A stretch of DNA of 64,000 nucleotides, from positions 4,152,001 through 4,216,000 of the forward strand of contig JADLSH010000367.1 of assembly GCA_016169945.1 (NCBI GenBank), given 5' to 3'. Source of the DNA: Trachythela sp. YZ-2020 (Eukaryota; Cnidaria; Anthozoa; Malacalcyonacea; Clavulariidae). Shown in pieces: positions 14,001 through 25,025 of this stretch. The notes below the pieces were generated by a model. The model made no database searches, had not been told where the DNA came from, and saw only the letters and a program-made list of their open reading frames with translations. Numbering within the stretch: the stretch's first letter is position 1; every line of letters begins with the position of its first letter. The position numbers were made by a program, and so were the translations under genes.

Positions 14001-15958
14001 CGTGGGTTCAGCATAATGCTCAGGCATTCAAATTATTACAATAGGAAAATTTCAAAAGGTATACTTTTTTTCGGGACACCCTGTAGATTAGATGCGCGAT
14101 TGACAATGACGGATAAGACCACTGACCTATAGTATAGGTCAGTGGATAAGACAATGACGATGACGGATGACAATGACGGATTTTTGACATAAGACAAATG
14201 ACGGATTCATGTCGAGGACTATTCCGCGCTAACATGGAGATGCGTGGCTAGAAGTTAAAACTAGGTCATCCCTTTCATTTATGATAATCTCTCAACTATA
14301 TCAACATATGTGACAGAAAGCAACTGGGCATCCATAACTGTAAACATGCAATAATATAATGAGTAATTGTAATTCGTTTATAACATGCAAAACATAGAAA
14401 TACTACTCACTGATTATAATCAAGCAGAAGTGCAGTTATACAGTTTAACAGAAACGATCTACACAAAATAAATGGCAATTTTAATAAAACGTAGAATGAG
14501 ATAAGTCATACACAAGAGCCAGATCTACAAAATGATTTACTCACTAGGCATGAGACCGGGACGAAGAAATAAGGGCGGGGCGAAATATGAGACCGGCTAA
14601 GAAATTATTTACTACAACTACTAATAATAATAATAATAATAATAATAATGTTTAATAATACTAATAATAATTTAATAATTTTTTTGGCGTATATTACGAA
14701 AATGCAATCCACAATTCTTGTCTGCAGTGGTATATTATTAGCGTTGTTCCAAAATTCAGACCGGTCAGAAAACTGTTGTTTCACATTCATTCCGCTCCGA
14801 ATTCGCCTCGGCCAAGCGATAGTGGATGCATGCATGCGTTCGGTATAGCAAACGGAATTGTCTTATAGTGCGCGATCATAGTTCCTAAATATTTATATGC
14901 TAAAATCTACATTGGGGCACATTCTGATAAGGGAGGATTATGCGAATTCTCATCTTGGGTCTAGAAGCGACATTATAAAATTGTTCATTATACTGGTCTT
15001 ATACCTTCCCAGCCTTTGTACAGCATAACTTTCAATTGAGCAACTCATTAACTCCAGGTACTGCACACGATAGATTCCTCTCTCCAAAAACAAAGCCTTT
15101 AAATGAAAATATGTTTCATTAAAAGTACGTAACCAGCATTTTATACTGGAAATGTTCCATCTTCCGCCGCAGATATTCTCAAAGCAATGATTATGATAGT
15201 AGAAAATGGTAAAGCACAAGGATTGACGTACCAAAGTGGCGACATCTTCATGTTTCATTGGCAGATCCCAAATATACAGTTCTTTGATATAGACATATCT
15301 TGTACTACGTAGAGCTGATAATAACGGTGAGACTTTCACTGGGCAATCCTCGCATGGACCAGGGTATAAAACAAACTATAGTAGAAAAATATCGCTATAG
15401 TAATTGCATTAATGTCCTCCACGATTTTAATATTCCAAATCCTTTTCTTTACTTTACTTCGCCATACCGTATATTTTGTGTTTAAAATTTACAAAATTAA
15501 CATATAAAAAGGCGGGATAAACAACGAAAAGAGCGGCTATAAGTAAGCTACAATAGGCACCTGTCCGACATCGTAAAACATCGCACAGGCACGTAACCCT
15601 ATTAAGGATTTATGATTGGTCAGTTGTGTGTGAAGGTATAATAAAATGAATGTTCTACGATAAACGCAGTAAGACTAGGCTAGAAACCAAGTGACCAAAG
15701 CGGATTTATTGATAAGTAAATCCCAATACAAATATACAATCTTACCTTTACTAAAAATTCACATTTCTCTTCATATTCCTTGATTGAATTTTTCACAGCA
15801 GGCAAAGGAAAACTTTGTTCATCTTTACACTTTACATCATATTGTAATCTGAGACTTTTTAACAACGCACTGATAGTTTGAAGTCCTTTTAATCCTTTCT
15901 TGTCAGATTTCTTTGAACCTTTTTTTCCTGCTTTCGTTTTCTTTTGGACAGCAGGCAT
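8004..15958 (-). CDS. Leucine-rich-repeat protein with Lys-rich segments (LRRC71-like?)
   Basis: Minus-strand exons, in order: 15958-15746 (ATG, basic start MPAVQKKTKAGKKG), 15348-15005, 13198-13058, 12600-12379, 9214 to about 9050, 8824-8735, 8125-8004. Phases agree across exons 1 to 4 and 6 to 7. LRR units of the ribonuclease-inhibitor type appear in exon 3 (LLRLSLNYCNLGPASGRILG), at the start of exon 4 (DIYLDGNHLECEG), in exon 5 (VEKIHIANNGIDAHGLDL) and exon 6 (LKEIDLEHNLIGDLGG). A Lys-rich linker opens exon 5 and another closes exon 7. The layout of LRR blocks split by a charged linker recalls ciliary LRRC71, but this is from memory of the family and unsure. Oddities: exon 5 meets a stop before any GT donor, and the terminal exon is not identified. 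It starts head-to-head with the beta-helix gene, 965 bases apart. Confidence 0.7.
9306..9774. mobile_element. TIR element with AGAGACCTTTAGCAT ends
   Basis: AGAGACCTTTAGCAT at the left is exactly inverted at the right as ATGCTAAAGGTCTCT. AAT occurs on both outer flanks (9303-9305 and 9775-9777), a possible 3-bp target duplication. Subterminal regions are rich in GCGGTTTGCGG and its complement. No transposase was seen. It lies in an intron of the LRR gene. Confidence 0.75.
10098..10990. mobile_element. Inner foldback element with AGTGCAGTGTGTTTATC ends
   Basis: The left end AGTGCAGTGTGTTTATCTTC is inverted at 10990. Homology extends about 115 bases inwards on each side, including 'gctccggtgcaatgtctcg'. 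A second inverted block lies further in (10405-10455 against 10760-10822, 'ccaagatatttggagtttt'). A LINE 3' end occupies 10204 to about 10370, interrupting the left half. Confidence 0.7.
10204..10370 (-). mobile_element. LINE 3' terminus, (AAT)n tail
   Basis: Read on the minus strand it ends CTTTAAATAAAG followed by an AAT microsatellite. The same CTTTAAATAAAG plus simple-repeat arrangement ends the fragments at 47819 and 58618. Only the 3' untranslated end is present, as expected for 5'-truncated LINE insertions. Confidence 0.55.
10996..11440 (-). pseudogene. Non-LTR retrotransposon (CR1/L2-like) 3' end, reverse-transcriptase tail
   Basis: On the minus strand, 11437-11174 encodes 87 residues typical of the extreme C-terminus of LINE ORF2: a basic LPRPKTEYLKKS run then FRGPKIWNSL. 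An A+T-rich 3' UTR follows, then AAATAAAG and a (CTAC)n microsatellite tail at 10997-11016. Everything upstream of the C-terminus is missing, so this is a dead 5'-truncated copy. Confidence 0.75.
13509..13744. mobile_element. MITE, CACAG..CTATG ends with 7-bp target duplication, copy 1
   Basis: The terminal inverted repeats are about 31 bp with a few mismatches (CACAGAATAGGAAATGAC at the left). They are flanked by exact GTATTAG at 13502-13508 and 13745-13751. The interior shares 'tgcagt..actggccag' and 'gcaattgactggct' motifs with a second copy at 63031-63233. No coding capacity. Confidence 0.85.
13805..14083. mobile_element. Tc1/mariner-derived MITE
   Basis: The ends CAGGGTGTCCCGAAAAAGTA and its inverse TTCGGGACACCCTG are flanked by TA on each side (13803-13804 and 14084-14085). 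This matches mariner-type ends and the TA target. A second inverted pair inside (TGAACCCACGG.. / CCGTGGGTTCA) makes most of the element able to fold back. No transposase. Confidence 0.85.
14115..14205. repeat. Hairpin and GACAATGACGGA tandem repeats
   Basis: CACTGACCTATAG and TATAGGTCAGTG form a near-perfect hairpin at about 14119-14142. It sits among four imperfect copies of 'gacaatgacgga'. Nothing coding is seen. Confidence 0.6.
14622..14650. repeat. (TAA)n microsatellite
   Basis: About nine TAA units are followed by degenerate copies to about 14690. Confidence 0.85.
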
Positions 15959-16923
15959 GACGGCTGGTAATATTTACATGCATGTGGGATGCCAATTTTG
16001 AATTTCTACATACCTTAAAAGTAAAATAGATAGAAAATTAGCTTACAATTACTCAGTCAAGACACATATATTCCTATCAACAAGGTGCATTTCCAATGTG
16101 ATCAAGTGTTTTTTCTCTTCTTCCTACAGATTGATTTAATGCATTACGTCAGTATCTCTTGTACCGTAGAATTTTGAAAGTAACGCCCAGTTTCCGGATT
16201 ACGAAGTCGCTGTAGGCGTATTCCTAACGCAGTACATTTGGTGCCGATAATCAAGACCGCCGCCACGCGCAGTTTCTATATACTCCAAATTCTAACCTAG
16301 CGAGCAACTTGTGGTACGTCCACCCTGGGGTGGGGTTGTTACGTTCGTTAGGCCGCCAGTTTAGGGGTGGTGGATTTTATGGGGATTGGAAATCGTTAAC
16401 AAACTGGAAATCGTTAAAGTCATAATTCACCACATAAGTTTTATCTTCACAGGAACTTTTCTGATGATAATTTGGTGGTAGTAAAGAACTACTAAACTGC
16501 ACCAACGGTCACTATTCGACCCGAATGTATACTGAAAAAGGTCAGTACTCTAATGTATACCAAATGTGTGAAAATGGAACTGGATGGGTATTACTTGTAC
16601 TTCAAACACCTTACGCGTATGTCTCTTCCTAGTAGGAATAATTTCAAGTTTCAGTTCTTCAGTTAGGTAATATTTCACTAAATTAATGCATTCTCTCTCT
16701 TCGGATAATCAGTTTAATGGATTAAGGTATTTGTATAGTTGGATATAGTAAATTATAGCTCATGACATGTGCTTAAATTCACGAGAATGGATTATTTTTG
16801 AAGTGATTTAATATCTGTGCCAAGACAGCATGTCGCCTACTCAAGAAAGTGTATGCATCTAACTTATTTAACCAAGGACATAAAGTAAGAGATTACGACC
16901 ACTGCAGTATCTACAAGTAAAAG
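15959..16923. promoter_or_regulatory. Head-to-head intergenic region, presumed divergent promoters
   Basis: This 965-base gap separates the start codons of the minus-strand LRR gene and the plus-strand beta-helix gene. It must hold both 5' UTRs and promoters if the gene models are right. No convincing TATA box, repeat or ORF was recognised. Confidence 0.4.
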
Positions 16924-19900
16924 ATGCAATCAACCCGAAATTTTTTATATATGGCTGCTATATTGATCTTATGTCTTGGTGAGTAATTTTCAATGAGATA
17001 ATCTATATTTATGAATAGGTAATCCTATTTGAACGGTAATTTAGAATATCCATTTTATTCAATATTCCAGAGACCGGTTGTTCAAAGCTCAATTAGTCCT
17101 AATCCTGGGTTAAAATTCAACCCACTGTTTTGGTTTGTGTACTTGTGTACCTCAATATGTTTCAGAATGTTATACCTAATTACGTTCATGTTTGAACACA
17201 TTTTCATTTAGTGAAACGGAATGCGCCCATACTGAGGCTTACTCATCCATTTTTATGAATAAAAAATTCTAGGTATTCAAAATGTCATGACCAATTCGTT
17301 CTTTGTCAGCCACCATGGAGATGATCTCAATAATTGTGGTAACTGGACCATGCCATGTTGTACTGTTCGACATGCGGTGAAGATGTCTAATGATGGAGAT
17401 CAAATTTACATTGATTATGCACAAGGAAGACCGTATATGGAATGCGAGAATGTGACGCAATCAACATGCTCTATCGCGCTTAGAAAGTCTGTTTCATTTC
17501 ATGGTATCAATGGAAAAGCTGAAATTCAATGTAAGAAAACTTGCAAACTTTTTAGGATAACGAGCCCAAGTTTATATATAACGCGAATCAAATTCGTCAA
17601 CTTGGTCTTATCAAGTTCAAATATTGTAGCTGAGCTTGAAGTAGGAGCCAGGTCGGAATTAGTATTTCAGAATGCGCTGGTCAGGAATAACGATCATGGA
17701 ATATACACCAAACATTCGACTGACTGCTTCATTCTGATAACCAACTCAAGTTTTGAGTATAATTTAGATTGGGGAGTTTATCTGCGGTGTCCTAATATCA
17801 CTGTGCATATCAACTCTAGTACCTTCATATTAAGTCCTGTGTTCTTCACAAACATTGGTAACAAGCCGTCACTCGGGCAAAAAACCGAGATTTTCTTTCG
17901 AAATACGCTATTTGATTATCAAAACACTCCAAATTGTGTCGATATGGTCGCGATAAAGCCGCTTGCAGCTACATTTAATGTCACAATTATCGAGTCACAG
18001 TTTAAAAATCATGTTGCGATTTGCAGATCCAAAGATCAGATTTCTACATTACACATCTACGACCGTAACTCAAAAATTCGTAATATAACATTTATATTTC
18101 TAAGCAATCTATTAATTGAAAATAACTACAACAACTGGGCTACACTTCAACTAACCGTAGTTTATTTCGACTACACTGAAGTAGAAGTTATGATACGTGA
18201 CAGTATTTTCAGAAATAATTCGGCAGCGCTTCGTCTTCGTATCCTCGCTCCCTATTATGAAAGAAATTCTCCAGCGAAGCTAACAGCATATATTGAGAAT
18301 GATACGTTCATTGATAATATTTATGAACAATTGAAACCGAATGGTGCAGCAGCAATTTACTTCGCATCTGGAAAAAGCCGAGTATCGTCATGTCGTTTCC
18401 TTGACAACAAGGCTGGTCAAAATCCCTACACAGGCGTTGTGACAATTTCTGAAAAGACGAGAGTTACATTTTTTAATTCTTGTTTTGAAAATCGGCAGAC
18501 TAAAGTACAGTCGAATCAGTTGTTTGCGTCAGGAAACCAGCCGCTCTATTTTGTAGCCAAAAATACGTTTAATTTAGTCGCCTTGAAAGAGGGACATTCA
18601 TCAGTGTTTATTCGAATACCCACCTCCACGGGCGCTGGAATGATTATTAAGAAGAACTTTGAGATCTTATGCCCGCAAGGCTACAAATTGAACCCGCAGC
18701 GACAGTGTGTGGTTATAAAGTCTGGATACATTTGTTACTACATTAATGTTCAATGCGAGCAGTGTCCAACGAAAACTTACACACTAGAAAGAGGCAAGTT
18801 TATTTTTAATAAAAGCAATCACATTCAATGTCAGCAATGTCCACGAGGTGGGCACTGTGACGGAGGTGTGGTGACAGCCAAACCTAACTTTTGGGGTTAC
18901 AAAACAAAAATGAAAGTCGACTTTGTTTCATGTCCACCAGGGTACTGCTGTGATTCTAAAGAATGCGTGTCCTATGATAGTTGTCATGGAAACAGATCTG
19001 GTACACTTTGTGGTCAATGTCCAGAAGGAACGTCAGAAAGTTTGTTCACCACAGAATGTATTTCAAACAATGAATGCGCCTCAGATTATCTCTTTATTCT
19101 TGGCACAATTGCAATGCTTGTTCTTTATCTCCTATTCTTTCTCTACTATAAAGAAAGTGCGAGTTTTCTACGAACAAGTTTATTCAGTAAGCGCCTGTCG
19201 TTCTCTTCACCCAATGGGATGATTAAGATATTCTTCTATTATTATCAAGTTTGTAATTTGCTAAGAAGCTCTGTTGGTTATCCTAAAAAGGGTCAGTTCA
19301 TTCATTATCTTGAAAGTGTTATCTCAAGGGTAATGGGTATGGTTCTAATTAATATTCCTTCGTTTCATTGTCCTTTAAAAAACCTTCGTGCTGTTCCGAA
19401 AGCAGTTGTACTACATTCAGGAGGGCATTTCCTTCTTGGTCTTCTTTTTCTTCTCTATTTGGTAAGCAAGTTGTTTCTGATCTTAAGAAGATTAAAACGT
19501 GGTAGTGACGGAAGGACAGACTTGCAATATATTACAATAACAAGGTTCGATCAAGTAAGTAGCGCTACAAAAGCGTCCTTTTCTCACCGAGTTGCTTCTG
19601 CCTTTACATACATTTCTTTATTAATGTACTGTTCTTCAGCTCAACTTTGTCTGTCCCTGCTTCACTGTGTACCAGTTGGCGACAGCCATGTTTTATTTCT
19701 TGATGGTAATATAAAATGTTACGAAACATTTCAATATTTTCTTCTTGCTTACATGATTTCTTCCATACTTCCATTTTGTTTTGTTCCTGTTCTCGGCTCG
19801 TATCTTTTAAAGTTTGATCGAATTGGTGTTAAACATTTTTGTGCAGCTTGTATCTTCCCTCTGCCATTTTGTTGTTTTTGGATACACATGTTGCTTAAAG

Positions 19901-20574
19901 ACCCTCGTTGGGGAAATCACGGAACGTATAACACAATCGAACAAGATAATGATGCTGTAAGACATGAACAAGGTAATGACGATACACGAAGCCGTAATAG
20001 TGAAGAGATTACCTCTGCCTACAGCACTGATACAAGTGATAGCAACGAAACCACCTCTAAGAAAAGTGAATCAGCCATTCTCAGTGTTTTGTTGGGTCCG
20101 TTCAGACCTCACCAAGCTTTTATGTGTTTTCCTTCTTCACATATTCCTTGGGAAGGTTTCCTTATATTTCGTAGATTGGTATTGATTATTGTGTTGACTT
20201 TTGTCTATGACATTCAGTTGAGATTGTTCCTAGCTTTAACACTGTGTGTTGCCATTCTAATCTTCCATATGTTTGTGAATCCTTTTCAGACAAAACGTGA
20301 CAATGTACTGGAATCTTTTTCTCTCAGTACACACGTCGTTCTGTGTGGTCTGTATTTAATAAAAGCTCTTTATTATGGTGAAGATTATTCTTCTATTTCA
20401 AAAAGTTTGCCGACTGTGTTGAATGTGATGGAAAATATTCTTATCGTCGCTCCATTGTCAATCATTATGATTATTGTTATTTTTTCTATTGTTATAAAGT
20501 TGGTATTCGGTTTAAAGCTTTGCACATCAGTCTTAATTCGAAATGTCAGGAGGCTTGTAAGGTTTATGGCGTGA
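16924..20574 (+). CDS. Large receptor-like protein: signal peptide, parallel beta-helix, Cys-rich stalk, about nine membrane spans
   Basis: Two exons, 16924-16978 and 17273-20574, join in phase (G|GT) to 1118 residues. Exon 1 is essentially the signal peptide (MQSTRNFLYMAAILILCLG). Residues 24 to about 470 show repeating short 'sNSSFEYN', 'dSIFRNNSAALRL', 'CRFLDNKAG' turns like right-handed parallel beta-helix (pectin-lyase-like) repeats, with many N-glycosylation sites. Residues about 484-620 are Cys-rich with CP..C units (CEQCPTKTY, CQQCPRGGHCDGG, TLCGQCPEGT), resembling growth-factor-receptor or EGF-like modules. From about 624 to 1095 there are eight to ten hydrophobic spans, with a Ser/Asp/Glu-rich loop near 905-950. 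The one huge coding exon contrasts with the intron-rich neighbours. I know similar uncharacterised proteins in cnidarians and protists; the function is unknown. A surface sensor or adhesion receptor is inference. Confidence 0.85.
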
Positions 20575-20610
20575 TTACTTTAAATATTTAATTGTATATG
20601 TTAATATGTT

Positions 20611-20616
20611 AATAAA
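20611..20616 (+). terminator. Poly(A) signal of the beta-helix gene
   Basis: AATAAA lies 37 bases after the stop codon, inside a tandemly duplicated unit 'tatatgttaataaatctaaacaaatg'. The duplication gives a second AATAAA at about 20638. Confidence 0.6.
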
Positions 20617-20892
20617 TCTAAACAAATGTATATGTTAATAAATCTAAACAAATGATTACGAAACATTACTGCATGCAGGTTAAGACAAATTTGACAACAG
20701 TTGATGTATGTATGTTTTTTATCTTTTAGTTTTAGTTAGAAAACTTTCATAACTTTATAGACTTAGTTTTGAGTATGATATGAAACTTGTAAAATGAAAT
20801 GTCAAAATCTGAATAGATTGCTTTTTTTGCCACATCAGTGTGTTGCTAATCTTACGGAAATTTCCTTGAAACAAGGAATTTTGCAAAATTGT

Positions 20893-21362
20893 ATGAAAGG
20901 GATATGGCAAAATATATTTAGTTTGTCTCATTTGAAAGAACTTTTAAAATTATATAAAAATCTCCTTTACCGATTTTTCGTATCTTTCTTAGTTCTTGAA
21001 ATATTTTGTCAGAAATAATCATAAATCAACGAACTGTTCGCCATCTTGGATTTTTGTGGATACGCATGTTACGTCACAAGCAGGGTCACGCAAGTATTTT
21101 ACCCAGAAAGCCAATGGTCATTATGAGCCCAAAATTATACTTCGGTAAATATTTCAAATACGAAATTGACTGACAGGTTTTTAAACATCTATTAATTGCT
21201 TTTGGTCACCTATATATAGGAGTAGTTCTTTATGGTTAACCCTACTTGTGACGTCACTAAAACCACCGTTATAATAATCCACGATGGCGGACTTATATAT
21301 GATTTTAGAAGTTCTTTCAAATGAGATAAACTAAATTTGTATTGCCATATCCCTTGAAGCAA
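20893..21362. repeat. Foldback element with about 65-bp arms
   Basis: 'agggatatggcaa..tttagttt..tctcatttgaaagaactt' at 20898-20945 recurs inverted at 21305-21358. An inner 'gccatc.tggatt..gtgg' block (about 21041 against 21283) and a ..GACGTCAC../..TTACGTCACAAG.. pair continue the symmetry. The matching open frames on opposite strands are images of these arms. Confidence 0.65.
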
Positions 21363-22649
21363 TCTAAGGAATTCCAAGGGAATGTTTTTAAAGGATTTTT
21401 TAAAGGAATTTTTGCAATGCATTTCGATTCAAATTTGGCCGAGCCGTCGAAAAAGCTTTTCTCTTCAGACAACATAATACTCTAATAGATGCAATATTTA
21501 TTGCTGCACAATTGTTGTAATCTTTGCTCTAGAAACTTATAATTGTAATGTAGGTATTATCACATAGCGGCCTAATGTATTTAGTATGTCAGGGCCTCTT
21601 TTAAGAAATCGTTAGTTGGAGGGCCATCATCGAAAGGGGACGTAACAAGTAGGTGGTGTATTACAGGTGTGGGATGCTGAAAGGGGGTCTGGGGGTCCTC
21701 CCTCTGAAAATTTTTGTATTCTTGAGTCTCTGTGGCTTGATTTCCTGCATTTTCAGAGACAATTTTTGATATATCCCATCTAAATGTAGCCAGGTTTTGT
21801 TGTGAGAATAAAACTCAGTTTTTTCCCCTTTTTGGTTATATTTTGGACAAAAGGGACCTTCACTGGGGCAAAATAGCTTACTGGGGCCAACATGGGGCTG
21901 GGGGCTGGCCCCTCAGTATGATTGGCCATATGATTGCATAGAGATTTTATTGCAGGCATGGCTATCGGCATATATTGGCATCAACAAGATCTGGATCAGA
22001 TTGGCTAAACCAAGATTCCCTGGATGCCCCTGGATTAGTGCATGGATTGATAAATTGTCCACATTGGACTGAATTAACAAAACTGAGCTCTATATCAGTA
22101 GTCTGAGAATAACTGACAGTTGGTTGTTATAACATTGTGTGACGATGAGGCATTTTAGCCATTATTAAATGGTCTGGTAGTGTGACGATTGACACACCAT
22201 ATAATATTATTTTAGTGTAAATACTTAAAATATTAAATCGTCCCATTGCAGGACTTCTGCTTGTATATATAATCTTAGGTGTGTGTAAAATAACAGGACG
22301 AAGTTAAAAAGTTTTATATGTGACACAGTGTCAGTGTCTAGAAATCACTAGTATTGCATGCATGCGCCCAAAATAAAAAAATCACAGGGAAACACGCTCG
22401 TGGACATCAGGCCAAACGCAGGCAAGCCAACAGGTCTCTACTGTTTTTAAAGCACCGGTACTCGGACACAAATTGAATACAGTTCTTTGATGAGAACTTC
22501 GGCGACGAGTTGTCCAAGCCAGAACCCAACATTTCAAGTGATTTCCGGCCAGTCTAAAACGGCACAAGATATCTGATCAACTGGCAAATATAAACCATTT
22601 TGTAAATTTCCGCCCTAATATAATATTTATAGATAGATACCGAACTATA

Positions 22650-22830
22650 TCCAACGCATCGTTTTGTATGCGTTTTCATCGATCGTCCACACTAATACGA
22701 TGGAAAACGGATACCTTCATCCATGAAAACTAAGCTTTTCGAAAACGGCTTTGAAAGTGGAGACCTTTGAAAACGGAGGCGTTTTGGATTAGTGTGGACG
22801 GGCGAAAACGAAGGTTTTCAAAAACGCTTG
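22650..22830. repeat. GTGTGGACG / GAAAACG inverted repeat
   Basis: 'cgttttcatcgatcgtccacactaat' is mirrored by 'attagtgtggacgggcgaaaacg' about 120 bases on. GGAAAACGG motifs lie between. It looks like a MITE remnant; the ends and target duplication were not defined. Confidence 0.5.
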
Positions 22831-23934
22831 CTTCTGTTCGTGTTGTTTGCTTGTCTCGAACTGGATATATTGATCATTAATCTGCAAGCAATATCTTACT
22901 AAGACAACATAATGCTCTACACTGCCCTGGGTTATTTTTCTATCTCTGACATTGCAAAGTCAATACAAGCCATATTATCAGCGGTGATTTTAAGTCAAAT
23001 CTCGACGAACAATACGTAAGGATTTGCCACTTTCTCTGTAGACATTTTCCTGGTCTTCCTGTAAGATTTTTTTCCATAATTAACGACGAAATGGATAAGT
23101 AAAGCTCGAAAATAATGAAAATTGTGGACGGTCGAAAAGGATCCGAAAATGTTTACTAGTAATGGTTGAAAATTTGACCAAGCTTCCCAAAGTTATTGAA
23201 CTCAGCGTGTTGGTCGTGGACTCGCATTGTAACGCCGGATGAAACTGGGAATGCGAATTATGGAGAACATTATTCGTTTAGTCCACAAAGATAAGTTACT
23301 GTGTTTATATAGCGTTTCAGTAATAAGTTTGTCTATTTATCTTGTTTACATTCAACTTCCTATAACTATAAATACTGTAGTCATTGAGGAATTGCTTTCT
23401 TAAAGCCACCGACTCGGTGCTTTTATTATAAAACTTTATAGCGTGATCGCGTGCAAGCTGTTGTTCGAACATATAATACGAACTTGTACAAACGTCCGAA
23501 CTCATGGTGTTTGTTTACATTTTTTGTCAGGTGGCCCTGCGCGTGTTCTTTAGTGCCGAAAAGGTCAATTACAGTCCAGTGTGAGCTTTGTCAATCCGAA
23601 AATGAAATATGAAAAAATCATTGCTTAGTCTATCAACTCACGGCAAGGCTTTTACAGTTCTAAAATAATTTTAACAGCTTTGTTACACAGTTAATAAGCA
23701 ATATCATTGCCACCACTACCCCCCTTCCCCACTGAGCACAAGCTAAAATGTTAAGTATATACTCACCTGCTAAAATAACATACATGGATACAATCCCACC
23801 ACCACCTATTTATATTTGATGCATCCTAAAATTATAAATAGATAAGATGTCTGATGGCCACAAAAACAGGCCCTGGGATACTTAAGATCAGTTAGAGCAC
23901 AGAGATTCCAGTAAATATTAGGGACAGGGGTGCC

Positions 23935-24132
23935 GGAACCACGGGGGCAGCTGCCCCCGCTGCCCTTTGCTTACGGGGGCAAGTGGGGACAGCCCTGCGC
24001 CCTTTGCTGCCATATAGCAATATCATACATTCACTTTTTTATCTAATTTAACACACCAAATTAAAATCTCAATGAAAGTGCCCTTTTGTAAAATTCTGCC
24101 CCCGCAGCCCTAAATTGCTTCCGGCGCCTCTG
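23935..24132. mobile_element. hAT-type MITE with perfect 8-bp target duplication ATTAGGGA
   Basis: CAGGGGTGCCGGAA and TTCCGGCGCCTCTG are inverted ends. ATTAGGGA flanks exactly at 23927-23934 and 24133-24140. The interior is rich in 'ctgccccc'. The duplicated target TAGGGA is itself the terminus of the neighbouring GGTATCGCCCATCCCTA element, so this MITE landed in the last bases of another transposon. Confidence 0.85.
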
Positions 24133-24140
24133 ATTAGGGA

Positions 24141-24777
24141 TGGGTGATACCAGTGGCAAATATCAATACCAGTGATACTTTAAAAAGTATCGATACTTTC
24201 GATACTCACAAAACGTATTGGTAATTTTTTATACCACTTGAGCCTGCAATGTTTTTGGTCAGTATTTAATATGAAAATGTCGTAAAATGTAGTTAGTTTG
24301 TAGAGAGAATGTAATGTAAAAGTTTAAGAGTTGTATAAACTTGCACTTTCATTTTGGCCTTTTCGGGGTTTGTGATCACATTTATATAAGCCAGAAGACA
24401 TAATTATGGATAAATATAGACCAGTTCTTGATTCAATTATTAATATTTTTGCAATTAAAATGTTCTAATCACAATATTGGTTGAAGTATCGGTATTGGAT
24501 TTGGTATCGGTATCAACCAAAATGCTTTGTATCGGACTGGTATCGTATCGAGTTTAAAAAAGCTGGTATCGCCCATCCCTAGATGATTCACATTTATATA
24601 AAACCAGAAGACATAATTATGGATAAATATAGACTAGTTCTTGATCCAATTATTAATATTTTTGCAATTAAAATGTTGTTCTATAAATCACAATATTGGT
24701 CGAAGTTGAAAAAAGCTTAGTATCGGACTGGTATCGTGACGTACCGAGTTGAAAAGAGCTGGTATCGCCCATCCCTA
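24141..24777. mobile_element. TAGGGATGGG..CCCATCCCTA element with tandemly duplicated right end
   Basis: The left end TAGGGATGGGTGATACCAG (its first bases are shared with the MITE target duplication) is inverted at 24563-24581 as CTGGTATCGCCCATCCCTA. The right terminal about 200 bases, 'cacatttatataa..cccatcccta', is then repeated at 24588-24777. The interior has many 'ggtatcg' units. No transposase and no clear target duplication. Confidence 0.7.
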
Positions 24778-25025
24778 TTAACACATATATGTATAAATAC
24801 CAGAGCTCCAAAATGACACTCACTTATTCATAATATTTTACACGTTCATCTTGTTATGAAGCAGAATCTTGTGAGAGTTTCAGTTCAATTTGTCAAATAA
24901 TATTTGTTCTAATTTGATTATTTTAATCTCCATTGGCAACTGGGCAGAGGGTTGGCAGAGGGTAAAAGTCTAAAGAAGGACTGGGCCCTAGAGGCCTAGA
25001 TAAAATTCATAAAAACAATAAAAAT

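Larger units (their letters stand above)
20575..25025. other. Repeat-filled intergenic region
   Basis: This 4.4 kb between the beta-helix gene and Rubicon holds no supported gene. It contains a foldback (20893-21362), a 'gtgtggacg..gaaaacg' repeat (about 22650-22830) and two adjoining TIR elements (23935-24132 and up to 24777). Short frames at 20794, 21210, 22382 and 23317 lie in repeats or lack any domain. Confidence 0.6.
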